From: Cytobacillus firmus
GTDB lineage: Bacteria; Bacillota; Bacilli; Bacillales; Cytobacillaceae
DNA: 64,000 bases
Direction of reading: 5' to 3'
Assembly (NCBI RefSeq): GCF_023657595.1
Contig: NZ_CP098323.1
Location: forward strand, 4,736,001 to 4,800,000
Part shown: positions 50,037 to 61,587 of the stretch, one piece after another
How the letters are laid out: the number at the start of each line of letters is the position of its first letter
Numbering within the stretch: the first letter of the stretch is position 1
Notes under the pieces: model-generated
What the model saw: only the letters and a program-made list of their open reading frames with translations
Told to the model about the DNA's origin: nothing
Databases searched by the model: none
Position numbers and translations under genes: made by a program

Positions 50037-50202
50037 TCTTTTCATCTCCTTCCGCCCTGAATCATTCGAAACAGAGTTATATATTACGGGCAATCATGAA
50101 TTGCCGTAAACTTCAAAAACACACTGTCATCATTATAACAAGTCCATACATTTTTTGCAATAAGTGAATTCCGCATCCTGTAATTTCCAGATGGGATTTT
50201 AA

Positions 50203-51468
50203 TTACGAACGCTTAGCCTTCATTTCTTCAGCAAGGTTAGCGAAAAATTCTTCGTTTGATTTTGTCTGTCTTAGCTTGCGAAGCAGTTTTTCGGCGAAAT
50301 CCGGTGAATCTGACATGGACTTGCGGATTGCCCACAGCTTGTCCAGGTGATCCTTCTGAATAAGAAGTTCCTCTTTTCGCGTGCCGGAGCGGCGGATGTC
50401 GATGGCCGGGAAGATTCTTCTTTCAGCCAGTGAACGGTCAAGGTGCAGCTCCATATTGCCTGTCCCTTTGAATTCTTCATAGATGACATCATCCATCCGT
50501 GAACCCGTGTCAACGAGTGCAGTTGCCAGAATCGTTAAACTTCCGCCCTCTTCAATGTTTCGGGCTGCACCGAAGAATCGCTTTGGACGGTGGAATGCCG
50601 CCGGGTCAATACCGCCGGACAGGGTTCTGCCGCTTGGAGGAATAACCAGGTTATAAGCTCTTGCCAGTCTTGTAATGCTGTCCATCAGAATCACAACATC
50701 ACGCTTATGCTCAACAAGGCGCATAGCACGTTCAAGAACGAGCTCGGCCACTTTAATGTGGTTTTCCGGCACTTCATCAAATGTGGAGCTGACTACATCG
50801 CCTGCAACTGAACGCTCGATGTCTGTTACCTCTTCCGGGCGCTCGTCAATCAATAGCACGATCAATTCCGCTTCCGGGTGGTTGGTTGTAATGCTATTGG
50901 CTATTTCCTTTAATAGCATGGTCTTACCTGCTTTTGGAGGCGCGACGATCAGACCGCGCTGACCGAATCCAACCGGTGCAAGCAGGTCCATAATTCTTGT
51001 AGACAGCTGTCTTGTACCTGTCTCCAATTTCATATGGCGGTTTGGATAAAGTGGTGTCAGACCAGGAAAGTGAACGCGCTCTTTTGCTGATTCGGGATCA
51101 TCGCCATTCACGGCTTCAACCTGCAGCAGGCCGAAATAACGCTCATTTTCTTTTGGAGGACGGACTTTACCTGAAACCTTATCTCCGTTTCTCAAATCGA
51201 AACGGCGGATCTGGGAAGCGGAAATATAAATATCCTCTGAGCTTGGTGAATAGTTAATTGGACGAAGGAAGCCGAATCCTTCAGACTGAATGATCTCCAG
51301 GACACCTTCCATGAAGAAGTAGCCCTCCTGTTCTGCTCTTGCTTTCAGGATGGCAAAAATTAATTCTTTTTTCGATAACTTGCTGTAATAAGAAACTTTA
51401 TATTCACGGGCAAGTTCATAAAGCTCTTTAAGCTTCATATTTTCTAAACTTGAAATGTTTAAACCCAT
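50203..51468 (-). CDS. rho: Transcription termination factor Rho
   Basis: The 421-residue RNA helicase has the N-terminal helical domain ([19 protein letters not shown]), the cold-shock RNA-binding domain ([20 protein letters not shown]), the Walker A loop APPKAGKT, and the RecA-type ATPase core. It lacks the long insertion of high-GC Gram-positives. The start is the only usable ATG in frame; its ribosome binding site is weak (GTGGTG), which may reflect post-transcriptional control. Confidence 0.96.
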   Translation of the reverse strand: MGLNISSLENMKLKELYELAREYKVSYYSKLSKKELIFAILKARAEQEGYFFMEGVLEIIQSEGFGFLRPINYSPSSEDIYISASQIRRFDLRNGDKVSGKVRPPKENERYFGLLQVEAVNGDDPESAKERVHFPGLTPLYPNRHMKLETGTRQLSTRIMDLLAPVGFGQRGLIVAPPKAGKTMLLKEIANSITTNHPEAELIVLLIDERPEEVTDIERSVAGDVVSSTFDEVPENHIKVAELVLERAMRLVEHKRDVVILMDSITRLARAYNLVIPPSGRTLSGGIDPAAFHRPKRFFGAARNIEEGGSLTILATALVDTGSRMDDVIYEEFKGTGNMELHLDRSLAERRIFPAIDIRRSGTRKEELLIQKDHLDKLWAIRKSMSDSPDFAEKLLRKLRQTKSNEEFFANLAEEMKAKRS

Positions 51469-51755
51469 TTTTACACCACACTTTTGAAATTTTCAATTAT
51501 TTCCTCCATATGCAGCTGTTCAAATTATTGGACTTTATATGAAAGGAAAGGGAAAGATACTTTGAGGCACTGAAAATAGCTGAAGATTCTATCATTATGT
51601 TCTTAATTAAAGGTTTCGAGGAATGGAACGGTTTGCTGTCCGTTTTCGGTTAAAATTTTGAGGTATCCTATTCCATGAAAAACAATCTCTATTTTACCCC
51701 TTAATATGAAAATTAATCAATAACAAAATTTGATATGGAAAATATAGCAGGAAGG
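51469..51755. other. rho upstream region, no gene
   Basis: The stretch is AT-rich and should hold the rho promoter and a leader. No recognisable RNA element or gene was found. Confidence 0.5.
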
Positions 51756-51804
51756 AAATGAAAATGAGCAGGCTGGCGCAATGCAGCCAGCACTCATTTT
51801 CTAT
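51756..51804 (-). terminator. Hairpin terminator upstream of family C copy 2
   Basis: AAAATGAG...GCTGGC pairs with GCCAGC...CTCATTTT at 51761-51800; the minus strand continues CATTTCC. It probably ends the glpX transcript, which would then include the family C element. Confidence 0.65.
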
Positions 51805-51814
51805 CTGTTTATTT

Positions 51815-52071
51815 AAAGTGAAACTTCAATCAGTGGGAGTGCTTTTCCCCCACTGATTGTTAGTCGCGTTCTAGTGTCGCTAAGATCTCCGCTAGCGCTT
51901 CGATCAATCGACACTACGAACCCGATTGGTTCAACTAAGCCTCTGCCTGCGCGTCGGCAAGTTTCACTGTATCTCACCAATCGGGCCTTTACGGGCAGTT
52001 TGACCTCACTTATCCTCCTTTGATTCCTCTGAGTCTTGAAGGGGGGTCTTACTGCCCGTTAGACTGCGATA
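51815..52071 (+). repeat. Family C multi-hairpin element, copy 2
   Basis: The 257-bp copy starts AAAGTGAAACTTCAATCAG and ends GACTGCGATA. From GTTAGTCGCG to GGGCAGTTTGAC it is identical to copy 1. Differences are limited to the terminal hairpins. It lies 4 bp from the glpX stop codon. Confidence 0.85.
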
Positions 52072-52074
52072 TAT

Positions 52075-53037
52075 TTATTTAATAACAAGATTAGGCTTTT
52101 TCTTCAAACTATGGCGCCCTTCGACAAAGCGGACCGTTCCTGATTTGGCACGCATAACAATTGAATGGGTTGAACCATATGAGCCTTTAAACTGTACGCC
52201 TTTCAAAAGCTCACCATCTGTTACGCCTGTTGCAGCAAAAATTGCGTCATCGCCTTTTACCAGGTCTTCCATAAGAAGGACTTTATTAATATCAAGGCCC
52301 ATCTTCAAGCAGCGCTCAGCCTCTGCGTCATTTTGCGGAAGAAGTTTCCCCTGAATTTCCCCGCCAAGGCACTTTAGGGCAACAGCTGCCAGCACGCCTT
52401 CTGGTGCTCCGCCTGATCCGAACAGAATATCGACACCCGTTTCATCAAAGGCAGTATTAATGGCTCCAGCCACGTCGCCATCGTTGATTAATTTAATTCT
52501 GGCACCTGCTTCGCGAAGCTGGCTGATGATGTGTTCATGGCGCTCACGGTTAAGCACTGTCGCCACAACATCCTGGATATCCTTGTTTTTGGCTTTTGCC
52601 ACCGCTTTCAAATTATCCAAAACAGAAGCGTTAATATCAATTTGTCCAACCGCTTCAGGACCGACTGCAATTTTGTCCATGTACATATCTGGAGCATGCA
52701 GAAGATTTCCATGGTCAGCTACCGCAAGAACAGCTAATGCATTCCAGCCGCCGGATGCTACGATGTTAGTGCCTTCAAGCGGATCAACAGCGACATCTAC
52801 ACGCGGACCATAGCCTGTCCCAAGCTTTTCCCCGATATAAAGCATTGGTGCTTCATCCATTTCGCCTTCCCCGATAACGACTGTCCCCTTCATTGGCACT
52901 GTATCGAATACATCTCTCATTGCAGAAGTAGCGGCATCATCCGCTTCATCCTTTAATCCGCGGCCCATCCAGCGTGCTGATGCTAAAGCGGCACCTTCCG
53001 TTACGCGAACTAATTCCATTGACAAACTTCTTTCCAT
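52075..53037 (-). CDS. glpX: Fructose-1,6-bisphosphatase class II
   Basis: The 320-residue enzyme makes fructose 6-phosphate in gluconeogenesis. The metal-binding VDPLEGTN and [11 protein letters not shown] segments and the GGAPEGV motif are present. The start at 53037 ([14 protein letters not shown]) has GGGGAGG upstream; a longer frame to 53106 is not supported. Neighbours murAB, tal and fbaA are usual for Bacillus. Confidence 0.95.
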   Translation of the reverse strand: MERSLSMELVRVTEGAALASARWMGRGLKDEADDAATSAMRDVFDTVPMKGTVVIGEGEMDEAPMLYIGEKLGTGYGPRVDVAVDPLEGTNIVASGGWNALAVLAVADHGNLLHAPDMYMDKIAVGPEAVGQIDINASVLDNLKAVAKAKNKDIQDVVATVLNRERHEHIISQLREAGARIKLINDGDVAGAINTAFDETGVDILFGSGGAPEGVLAAVALKCLGGEIQGKLLPQNDAEAERCLKMGLDINKVLLMEDLVKGDDAIFAATGVTDGELLKGVQFKGSYGSTHSIVMRAKSGTVRFVEGRHSLKKKPNLVIK

Positions 53038-53204
53038 CGATTTTTCCTCCCCGGATTCTAAGGCTGGCAGCATGGCAAATGCGGACCGGATTCTTACCCC
53101 CGGCACCGCAATAGCCCGCCTTAATTTATATTTGTCTGCTGATTTTACTTTGATTTTCCCTCAAGTATTAATCAGTCAGCTGTCAATATTCAAAGGTGTT
53201 CTAT

Positions 53205-54491
53205 TTACGCGTTCTTCATTTGTTCCATTTCTTCCTTGCTCATTTCTTCGCGCCAAATTGTGGCACCAAGTCCATTCAGCTTTTCAACCAGGTGGCTGTA
53301 GCCTCTGTCAATATGCTCTAAGCCTGTGACTTCGGTAACTCCCTCCGCCATCAAGCCGGCAATTACCAATGCTGCGCCTGCGCGCAGATCACTCGCCTTA
53401 ACTTTAGCACCCTGAAGCTGAACAGGCCCATTGATGATCGCAGAGCGCCCTTCCACTTTAATATTGGCATTCATTCTGCGCAGCTCATCAATATGCTTAA
53501 AACGGGCACTATAAATAGTATCAGTGACCATGCTTGTCCCTTCTGCTCCCGTTAACAGAGAAGTCAGCGGCTGCTGCAGGTCTGTAGGGAAGCCTGGATA
53601 GACAAGTGTTTTAATGTCCACAGCTTTCATTTTCTCAGCTGGCCCGACAAATACCTGGTCATCGTTCGTTTCAATCTGAACGCCCATTTCGCGCAGTTTT
53701 GCAATTAAGGACTCAAGATGATGAGGGATGACATTGTCAATCAGCACGCCTTCTCCGGCCGCTGCACCAACAATCATATACGTTCCCGCTTCAATCCTGT
53801 CCGGGATGATCGTATGCTGGCAGCCATGCAGATGATCCACGCCATCAATGCGGATTACATCAGTGCCGGCACCCTTGATTTTCGCGCCCATATTGGTCAA
53901 AAGCGTAGCAACATCAATGATCTCAGGCTCTTTTGCGGCATTTTCGATAATGGTTCTGCCTTTTGCCCTGACAGCGGCAAGCATGATATTGATGGTTGCT
54001 CCCACACTGACAACATCGAGATAAATACGGGCTCCGCGCAGTTCATCGGCACGAAGGTAAATGGCTCCCTGTTCATTGGTCACACGCGCGCCAAGTGCTT
54101 CAAACCCTTTTATATGCTGATCGATTGGTCTTGGCCCGAGGTGGCATCCTCCTGGAAGTCCAATAACCGCTTTTTTAAATCGGCCGAGCATCGCTCCCAT
54201 TAAATAATAGGAAGCACGCAGTTTTTTTACTTTTCCGTTCGGCAAAGGCATGGAAATCATGGAAGAGGGATCAACTGTCATATCATTTTCAGAGAATTCG
54301 ACAGTGCCCCCTATTTCTTCAAGCAAATCTTTTAGAATTTGTACATCCGAAATATCCGGCAAACCTTCAATTGTTACAGGCGATTCCGCTAAAATGGTAG
54401 CTGGAATCAATGCGACGGCACTATTCTTCGCCCCGCTGATCCGGACAGTGCCTTTTAAAGGATATCCACCTGCAATCATTAGCTTTTCCAT
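53205..54491 (-). CDS. murAB: UDP-N-acetylglucosamine 1-carboxyvinyltransferase, MurA type 2
   Basis: The 428-residue second MurA paralogue has the active Cys116 in [15 protein letters not shown] and Lys22 in [10 protein letters not shown]. Low-GC Gram-positive bacteria typically carry both; murAB lies between fbaA-tal and glpX-rho, as here. The C-terminal tail [12 protein letters not shown] is short and charged. Confidence 0.95.
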   Translation of the reverse strand: MEKLMIAGGYPLKGTVRISGAKNSAVALIPATILAESPVTIEGLPDISDVQILKDLLEEIGGTVEFSENDMTVDPSSMISMPLPNGKVKKLRASYYLMGAMLGRFKKAVIGLPGGCHLGPRPIDQHIKGFEALGARVTNEQGAIYLRADELRGARIYLDVVSVGATINIMLAAVRAKGRTIIENAAKEPEIIDVATLLTNMGAKIKGAGTDVIRIDGVDHLHGCQHTIIPDRIEAGTYMIVGAAAGEGVLIDNVIPHHLESLIAKLREMGVQIETNDDQVFVGPAEKMKAVDIKTLVYPGFPTDLQQPLTSLLTGAEGTSMVTDTIYSARFKHIDELRRMNANIKVEGRSAIINGPVQLQGAKVKASDLRAGAALVIAGLMAEGVTEVTGLEHIDRGYSHLVEKLNGLGATIWREEMSKEEMEQMKNA

Positions 54492-54955
54492 TTGTAACTC
54501 CCTTCTAAGCCGTTGTTAAACACATATGCTGGAATTTGACTTCAATATTTAAAAAATTGATAGCCCTTACAGCAAAAGCTACACACTACTTTTCTAACCA
54601 ACTTTGGCAGGAAATAGCCATAGCTTCTATAAGAAACCCAATAGGCTTGTCTTTTTTTAATATCGGAAAAATATAGTCTTTGGGAAAATATGCACTTACA
54701 TATTATCATGTATCTGCATTTTGCAACATTGCAAGTTGCAAAAGGAACAATTTTCCATATGTTTTTTACAGAATCCGACATTATCTTTATCTTATAGTTT
54801 ACACGAAAAATCAAATCTCATGTATTGTATTCAAAAAAAGTTAAAATTAAGAAAGAAGCACTAAAAAACAGGGGTACAAGTAATGGGGCTGGCTTTGATC
54901 CGATTCAGCACCGAAACAAAGCCAGTTTCCTAGAGTTATTTTTCCGAAGAAAGCT
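54492..54955. other. Region between murAB and the hybrid element, no clear gene
   Basis: This is an AT-rich stretch. A hairpin CTGGCTTTG/CAAAGCCAG lies at 54891-54930. A 90-codon frame at 54542-54814 is Lys, Cys and Tyr-rich, has no ribosome binding site and is unlikely to be real. Confidence 0.5.
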
Positions 54956-55229
54956 TATCTCAGTCTAACGGGCAGTAAGCCCCCCCACTTCAAGACTCAA
55001 AGAAATCAATGGAGGATAAGGGGGGTCAAACTGCCCGTAAAGGCCCGAAAAGAAGAACAAAGACTAATAACGCCACATCCTCCCAAAAGCTGCCGCTTTC
55101 GGTCGTGCGATGTATCGCTGCCGTAGCTTTCCTTGTCCTGTGGCAACGTCTTTGTGACCCACTTCCTGTGGGCCTCAACTAACAATCAGCAGGGAGAAAA
55201 GCACTCCCAACTGATTGAAGTTTCACTTT
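54956..55229 (-). repeat. Family C hybrid element carrying a family B core, copy 3
   Basis: Both ends match family C in reverse orientation: TATCTCAGTCTAACGGGCAG at the left and GATTGAAGTTTCACTTT at the right, with the terminal hairpins kept. The centre is not family C; from about 55065 to 55170 it is the family B module (CCTCCCAAAAGCTGCCGC, GGTCGTGCGATG, CTTTCCTTGTCCTG) seen at 16329-16534. The right end abuts the tal stop codon. Confidence 0.85.
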
Positions 55230-55872
55230 ATCCTCTTGAGTTCCAGTCTGCGAGGAACGCTTCGATTCCCTTATCTGTCAGAGGGTGGTTGAATAATTGC
55301 TGGATGACTTTATAAGGAATTGTCGCGATATGAGCTCCTCTTAATGCTGCATCCGTCACATGCTGAGGATGTCTGATGGAAGCCGCAATGATTTCTGTAT
55401 CAATGTCATGAATCGCGAAGATCTCTGCAATTGTGGAGATTAGATCAAGACCGTTGTGGCCAATATCGTCCAAGCGTCCAAGGAATGGGGAAACGTATGT
55501 AGCACCTGCTCTTGCAGCAAGCAGCGCCTGGTTTGCACTGAAGATCAGCGTTACATTTGTTTTAATGCCTTCTTTTGAAAAGGCGCTTACGGCTTTCAAA
55601 CCATCCGGTGTCATTGGCACCTTGATTGTGATGTTCGGTGCAATCGCTGCAAGCTCTCTTCCTTCTTTAATCATGCCTTCAGCATCAAGAGCGATAACCT
55701 CAGCGCTAACTGAGCCTGGCACCAATTCCGTGATCTCACGAAGACGGTCAGGGAAGGATACATTCTTTTCCTTTGCCACCAATGATGGGTTGGTTGTTAC
55801 TCCGGCAACTACCCCAAGGGCATATGCTTCTTTAATTTCGTCCATGTTCGCTGTATCGATGAAAAACTTCAT
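55228..55872 (-). CDS. tal: Small transaldolase / fructose-6-phosphate aldolase family protein
   Basis: The 214-residue TalC-type enzyme (YwjH) starts at 55872 ([14 protein letters not shown]) after AAGGTGGG. The Schiff-base Lys is in [14 protein letters not shown]. It links glycolysis and the pentose phosphate pathway. Its TAA stop includes the first base of the adjoining repeat element. Confidence 0.94.
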   Translation of the reverse strand: MKFFIDTANMDEIKEAYALGVVAGVTTNPSLVAKEKNVSFPDRLREITELVPGSVSAEVIALDAEGMIKEGRELAAIAPNITIKVPMTPDGLKAVSAFSKEGIKTNVTLIFSANQALLAARAGATYVSPFLGRLDDIGHNGLDLISTIAEIFAIHDIDTEIIAASIRHPQHVTDAALRGAHIATIPYKVIQQLFNHPLTDKGIEAFLADWNSRG

Positions 55873-55969
55873 ATAAAATCCCACCTTATAAAATATTCTG
55901 ATATCTATGTATTATTAAATAAAGCTGCGATTCTGTAAAGCCTTACATGCATATTCGCCTCAATAAATA

Positions 55970-56003
55970 AGGCAAACCGCTCCTAATTCCAGAAGCGGTT
56001 TCT
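55970..56003 (-). terminator. Terminator of fbaA
   Basis: AAACCGCT pairs with AGCGGTTT at 55975-56001. On the minus strand the stem is followed by TGCC, so the T-run is weak. Confidence 0.6.
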
Positions 56004-56018
56004 CGTGCAGTTATTTTA

Positions 56019-56876
56019 TTATGCTTTGTTTGAAGAACCAAATTCGCGCATTTTGCCGATTACTGTTTCTTTAATCGCTTCGCGTGCCGGTCCTAAGTAT
56101 TTGCGCGGATCGTATACTTCTGTATCTGCTGCCAATACTTCACGAACACGTTTCGCGGAAGCAATTTGGTTTTCAGTGTTTACATTGATTTTAGCAGTTC
56201 CTAAAGAAACGGATTTTTGAATATCCTTTGTCGGGATTCCAGTACCGCCATGAAGAACCAGAGGAACACCTGTAAGGTTTCCGATCTCTTCCATTTCAGC
56301 AAAGCCAAGGTTAGGCTCACCTTTGTATGGTCCATGAACAGAACCCAGTGCCGGAGCTAGGCAGTCGATGCCTGTGCGCTTAACCAGCTCTTCACATTCT
56401 TTTGCATCAGCATAAATAACGCCATCAGCAATAACATCGTCTTCCTGTCCGCCGACAGTTCCTAACTCTGCTTCTACTGAAACGCCTTTTGAATGTGCAT
56501 ATTCAACTACTTTTGAAGTAGTCTCCACGTTTTGTTCGAATGGATCATGGGAAGCATCGATCATAACAGATGTGAATCCGGCATCGATTGCTTCTTTACA
56601 TTTATCAAAACTTGAACCGTGGTCTAAGTGGATAGCCACAGGAACGGTAATTTTATAATCTTCAAGCAGTCCTTCAACCATTTTTACAACCGTTTTAAAA
56701 CCGCCCATGTAGCGTGCAGCACCTTCGGAAACACCAAGGATAACCGGTGATTTTTCTTCTTCTGCCGCCTGCAGGATCGCTTGAGTGAACTCAAGGTTGT
56801 TTAAGTTAAATTGACCTACTGCATAGCCTTCTGATTTTGCTTTATTAAGCATTTCAGTCATAGAAACTAAAGGCAT
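56019..56876 (-). CDS. fbaA: Class II fructose-1,6-bisphosphate aldolase
   Basis: The 285-residue zinc enzyme splits fructose 1,6-bisphosphate into two triose phosphates. Zinc ligands lie in [11 protein letters not shown], and the active-site Asp and Gly-rich segment VLHGGTGIP is present. GGAGGAAG precedes the ATG. Confidence 0.97.
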   Translation of the reverse strand: MPLVSMTEMLNKAKSEGYAVGQFNLNNLEFTQAILQAAEEEKSPVILGVSEGAARYMGGFKTVVKMVEGLLEDYKITVPVAIHLDHGSSFDKCKEAIDAGFTSVMIDASHDPFEQNVETTSKVVEYAHSKGVSVEAELGTVGGQEDDVIADGVIYADAKECEELVKRTGIDCLAPALGSVHGPYKGEPNLGFAEMEEIGNLTGVPLVLHGGTGIPTKDIQKSVSLGTAKINVNTENQIASAKRVREVLAADTEVYDPRKYLGPAREAIKETVIGKMREFGSSNKA

Positions 56877-57133
56877 TTTTCTTCCTCCTTATTGATAATC
56901 GTTTAAGTTCAACAGACTAAATACTGTTAAAGTTTTCCCCTTAACACTAACGAATATGTACCCTTAAAATAGTCCGCTAAACTGAGACGACCCTTTGGAA
57001 TTCATCTGTTATCATACCAAAAAGGACTTAGAAAAGCCATTATTCCAGCGCGTTTTTATGAAATGTCATAAAGCAAACGCTATCATTTTTATCGTGTTGG
57101 AATTTCAGGTTAAAAACGGATATTTTTGGCTTA

Positions 57134-57505
57134 TTACGAGTTAGGGACAAGCAAATATTTTTTTACTGCCGCCCTGATATCATCGATATCGAATGGCTTC
57201 GCAAAGTGAGTAAGAGCACCCAGATCCTTTGCTTCCTGAATCATATCGAGTTCACCGTAAGCCGTCATGATAATAACGCGGATATCTTTATCCACTACTC
57301 TCATTCTTTTCAAAATTTCAATCCCGTCCATTCCCGGTATTTTCATATCAAGAAGAACAAGATCAGGCGAATGTTTGGAAACAATGTCGAGAGCCTGGAC
57401 TCCATTGGCAGCCTGGTATGTGTCGTACCCTTCCTTCTGCAGTACCTCATTAAGTAAAATACGGATTCCGAACTGATCATCTACGATTAAAATTTTCCCT
57501 TTCAT
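57134..57505 (-). CDS. spo0F: Sporulation phosphorelay response regulator Spo0F
   Basis: The 123-residue single-domain response regulator carries the phosphoryl group from KinA-type kinases to Spo0B. Asp9-Asp10, the phosphorylated Asp53 (LLDMKIPG), Thr81 (MTAYGEL) and Lys103 (HFAKPFD) are in place, and no output domain follows. The start is 57505 with AGAGGTGGCTTG upstream. The ywjG gene is divergent, as in B. subtilis. Confidence 0.96.
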   Translation of the reverse strand: MKGKILIVDDQFGIRILLNEVLQKEGYDTYQAANGVQALDIVSKHSPDLVLLDMKIPGMDGIEILKRMRVVDKDIRVIIMTAYGELDMIQEAKDLGALTHFAKPFDIDDIRAAVKKYLLVPNS

Positions 57506-57600
57506 CAAGCCACCTCTTTCTGTCGTATTAAAAGCACTTAGGTTTAAAACCATACTGAATTATGACTGCAGGTCACTTAACTATACATTCTCCTACAGCT

Positions 57601-57629
57601 AATTTCTCTGTGAAAGATGATTATTCCTT
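57601..57629 (-). promoter_or_regulatory. Possible sigma-H promoter of spo0F
   Basis: On the minus strand AGGAATA is followed after 12 bp by AGAGAAAT, close to the sigma-H pattern RNAGGAWWW-N11-12-RNNGAAT with one mismatch in the -10. spo0F is sigma-H-dependent in B. subtilis. Confidence 0.4.
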
Positions 57630-57673
57630 CTTATTTTAGCAATTACCTTTGATTATTTTACCTTTCCTTCCCT

Positions 57674-57685
57674 ATTCTCTATAAT
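57674..57685 (+). promoter_or_regulatory. -10 region of the ywjG promoter
   Basis: TATAAT lies at about 57680-57685, with a weak -35 (TTTACC) 17 bp upstream, 35 bp before the TTG start. Confidence 0.5.
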
Positions 57686-57719
57686 AGAACCGCAGGAAAA
57701 GATGAAGGAGTGAACGGAT

Positions 57720-58241
57720 TTGCTGAAGATGTTTTCTACCCAGCTGACAGGCTTATTTAAAAGACTTCAGGAAAAAGAAGAGTTTTCCATAGAGGACAGC
57801 GCCCGCCTTTTGGCCCAGGCTGCTGCCGGTGATGGGAAAATATATATTTATGGAACTAAGGAAATGGCTGCAATCGGCTATGAAGCCGTGCAAAGCCAAG
57901 AGCCGCTTAGAGTTGCAGCGATTTTGGAGAAAGATTCCGAAGTCTCTGAAACAGACCGGGTCATCATCTTTTCAAGATATTCGGATGACGAAGATGCAGC
58001 CGCTCTGGCAAAATCTTTATCCGAAAAAGGGGTCCCTTTTGTGTCAGTAAGCACTTTAAGAACTGAAAATGGCGGCAGCCTGGCTGATTTTGCTGATGTT
58101 CATATAGATTTAAAGCTTGCGAAAGGCCTTCTGCCTGATGAAGAGGGCAATCGCTTCGGCTATCCGGCCTCCATGGCTGCTTTGTTTGTGTATTATGGAA
58201 TTAAGTTTACAATTGATGAGATTTTGGCGGAGTTTGAATAG
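57720..58241 (+). CDS. ywjG: DUF2529 family protein YwjG
   Basis: The 173-residue protein starts at a TTG (57720) with GAAGGAG about 8 bp upstream. The fold looks like a sugar-isomerase (SIS-like) domain with GDGKIYIYGTKEM and a VIIFSRYSDDEDAA segment, but the role is unknown. The gene lies between spo0F (divergent) and pyrG (convergent), as in B. subtilis. Confidence 0.88.
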   Translation: MLKMFSTQLTGLFKRLQEKEEFSIEDSARLLAQAAAGDGKIYIYGTKEMAAIGYEAVQSQEPLRVAAILEKDSEVSETDRVIIFSRYSDDEDAAALAKSLSEKGVPFVSVSTLRTENGGSLADFADVHIDLKLAKGLLPDEEGNRFGYPASMAALFVYYGIKFTIDEILAEFE

Positions 58242-58326
58242 ATTTTGCGGGTTTCACCGTGCCTCGGCTGCGCATAGGCATTCACTAGTTATGCACAAAT
58301 ACAGCCGGTTTGCGTGCGCATGGACA

Positions 58327-58364
58327 AACAAAAGATCCCTCCGAATCCGGAGGGATCTTTCATA
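58327..58364. terminator. Bidirectional terminator between ywjG and pyrG
   Basis: AAAGATCCCTCCG is a perfect inverted repeat of CGGAGGGATCTTT at 58331-58360, serving both converging genes. Confidence 0.9.
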
Positions 58365-58366
58365 CA

Positions 58367-60171
<1,805 letters not shown>

Positions 60172-60205
60172 ATTAGCGTCTAAACGAATCGTCCTTTTTT
60201 AAGGA

Positions 60206-60245
60206 GCCCAAAAAGTATTCTACAAGCCCTGAAACGAAAAGTCAA
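60206..60245 (-). promoter_or_regulatory. pyrG promoter with GGGC start site
   Basis: TTGACT and TAGAAT are 17 bp apart on the minus strand and GGGCTCC begins 8 bp downstream (first G at 60209). A 5'-GGGC start allows repeated G addition when CTP is scarce, the known antitermination trigger of pyrG. The -35 box lies 3 bp from the rpoE stop. Confidence 0.85.
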
Positions 60246-60247
60246 GG

Positions 60248-60829
60248 TTATAAATCTTCTTCGTCTTCGTCAGCGTCGAGGTCATCTTCCTCAAGCTCTT
60301 CGTCATCATCGCCAAGGTCGAATTCTTCATCTTTTTCTACGATATCTTCATCGTCTTCGAAATCATCATCATCTTCAAGATCATCGTCATCGTCCAGAAG
60401 ATCATCATCATCGTCTTCAGTCAGGTCATCATCATCGAATCCGTCGATATCATCGTAGTCGATATCCTCTTCATCCAGTTCATCATAATCTTCAAGATCG
60501 AGATCGTCGTCGCCCTTTTTCTTCGCCTTTTTCTTCTTAGGCTTGATTACCGTTACGACTTCTTCTTCATATTGGTCAACCGGATACCATGAACGAAGAC
60601 CCCAGCGGTTATCGCCCAATCCGATGAAATGGCCATCTATATTTAAATCTGTATAGAACTGTGCAATTTTTCCCTTGACTTGTTCCTCTGAAAGGTTCAT
60701 AAGTTTAGCTACTTCATTCATGATGTCATTAAAGGCCATTGGTTCTTTTTTGCTTGTCAGAAGTTCATAAGCCACTTCGATTAATGACATTTCCTGCAAT
60801 TCTTCTTTTGAGAACTGTTCCAAACTCAA
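60248..60829 (-). CDS. rpoE: RNA polymerase delta subunit
   Basis: The protein has a folded N-terminal HARE-HTH-like domain (about 1-85, with IAQFYTDLNIDGHFIGLGDN and WGLRSWYP), a Lys-rich stretch (KPKKKKAKKKG) and a very acidic Asp/Glu tail of about 85 residues. It raises RNA polymerase recycling and start-site selectivity in Gram-positive bacteria. The start is taken as the TTG at 60829, 9 bp after AAGGAA; the GTG at 60838 touches that site. Confidence 0.93.
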   Translation of the reverse strand: MSLEQFSKEELQEMSLIEVAYELLTSKKEPMAFNDIMNEVAKLMNLSEEQVKGKIAQFYTDLNIDGHFIGLGDNRWGLRSWYPVDQYEEEVVTVIKPKKKKAKKKGDDDLDLEDYDELDEEDIDYDDIDGFDDDDLTEDDDDDLLDDDDDLEDDDDFEDDEDIVEKDEEFDLGDDDEELEEDDLDADEDEEDL

Positions 60830-60839
60830 TATCAGCACT

Positions 60840-61060
60840 TCCTTTCCCTATGTAAACGCTCATAAACGCGCAAATAATAAACCATATAAGTTGAATTTCC
60901 GCAGGGCCCTGCAAATGCATGCGGACAGCCTGCAAGAAGGCATATTCTTCATTATAAACAAATTTTTACGGTTTATGCCAGTTATATCTGTTGTTCTGAG
61001 TATTTTTATGCGATTTATTCTTGATTTTAAATTATCTTAATAGGGCTTTGAATGATGTCC
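60840..61060. other. rpoE upstream region, no gene
   Basis: The AT-rich stretch should hold the rpoE promoter. I see no other structure before the family A repeat. Confidence 0.5.
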
Positions 61061-61243
61061 GTTAATTTCCGCTGCGGGCACTTGCTTTCCGCGGGGAGGA
61101 ACGGGAGCCTCCTCGGCTTCGCCTGCGGGGTCTCCCGCTCCCTCTCCTCCCGCAGGACATTGAATAGGCTTCCTCGGATAAACACCGCACGAAGAAAATG
61201 CGTTAGCATTTTCGAGGATCAAGTGCCCTCCGCTCCAATTAAC
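61061..61243. repeat. Family A long-palindrome repeat, copy 2
   Basis: The outer arm 61061-61084 (GTTAATTTCC...GGGCACTTG) pairs with 61220-61243 (CAAGTGCCC...CCAATTAAC); the inner arm GCGGGGAGG pairs with CCTCCCGC. Compared with copy 1, GGCCACTTG/CAAGTGGCC has become GGGCACTTG/CAAGTGCCC and GTTGATT/AATCAAC has become GTTAATT/AATTAAC, both keeping the pairing. Confidence 0.85.
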
Positions 61244-61310
61244 TCAGCAGAAAAACTCTCATTGTATTCGCAAGACAATTAACTTTTTTAAGATTATCCG
61301 TTAAAAGAAG

Positions 61311-61487
61311 CTAATCTGCCCTCCGCTTTCTCCTGCCCCTCAGCGGCCGGTCCCATTTTTTATAGGCGAGCCAGGTGAAGTAGATGGAGAGCAGGAAGAA
61401 TGCTATCGCTCCCAGCTGTTTTCCATATAAAAAGTAAACACCTGCAGCAGCGGCAAGTATGGCTGCGTAGAGCAAGATTTTTTTCAT
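61311..61487 (-). CDS. Small two-segment membrane protein
   Basis: This 58-residue frame starts MKKILLYAAILAAAAGVYFL and has two hydrophobic segments (about 3-19 and 25-42) and a basic tail (RGRRKRRAD). GGGATG lies about 7 bp upstream of the ATG. Its length, composition and place between icmF and rpoE favour a real gene of unknown role; the hydrophobic pattern is not what random DNA usually gives. Confidence 0.65.
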   Translation of the reverse strand: MKKILLYAAILAAAAGVYFLYGKQLGAIAFFLLSIYFTWLAYKKWDRPLRGRRKRRAD

Positions 61488-61587
61488 ATTTTCACATCCC
61501 AGGTTTCCCGAAGTACATTGCTATGTATTGATTCCATTATATAGGATATGGATGTATTTTATATTAATTCTATATTAAAATATAGTG

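Noticed and set aside
51475-51516. 12-codon leader peptide ([12 protein letters not shown]) before rho
   Set aside because: It has no ribosome binding site of its own; the GGAGG-like bases are inside its first codons. It was too weak to list as a feature.
54542-54814. 90-codon minus-strand frame after murAB
   Set aside because: AT-driven composition, no ribosome binding site and no family resemblance.
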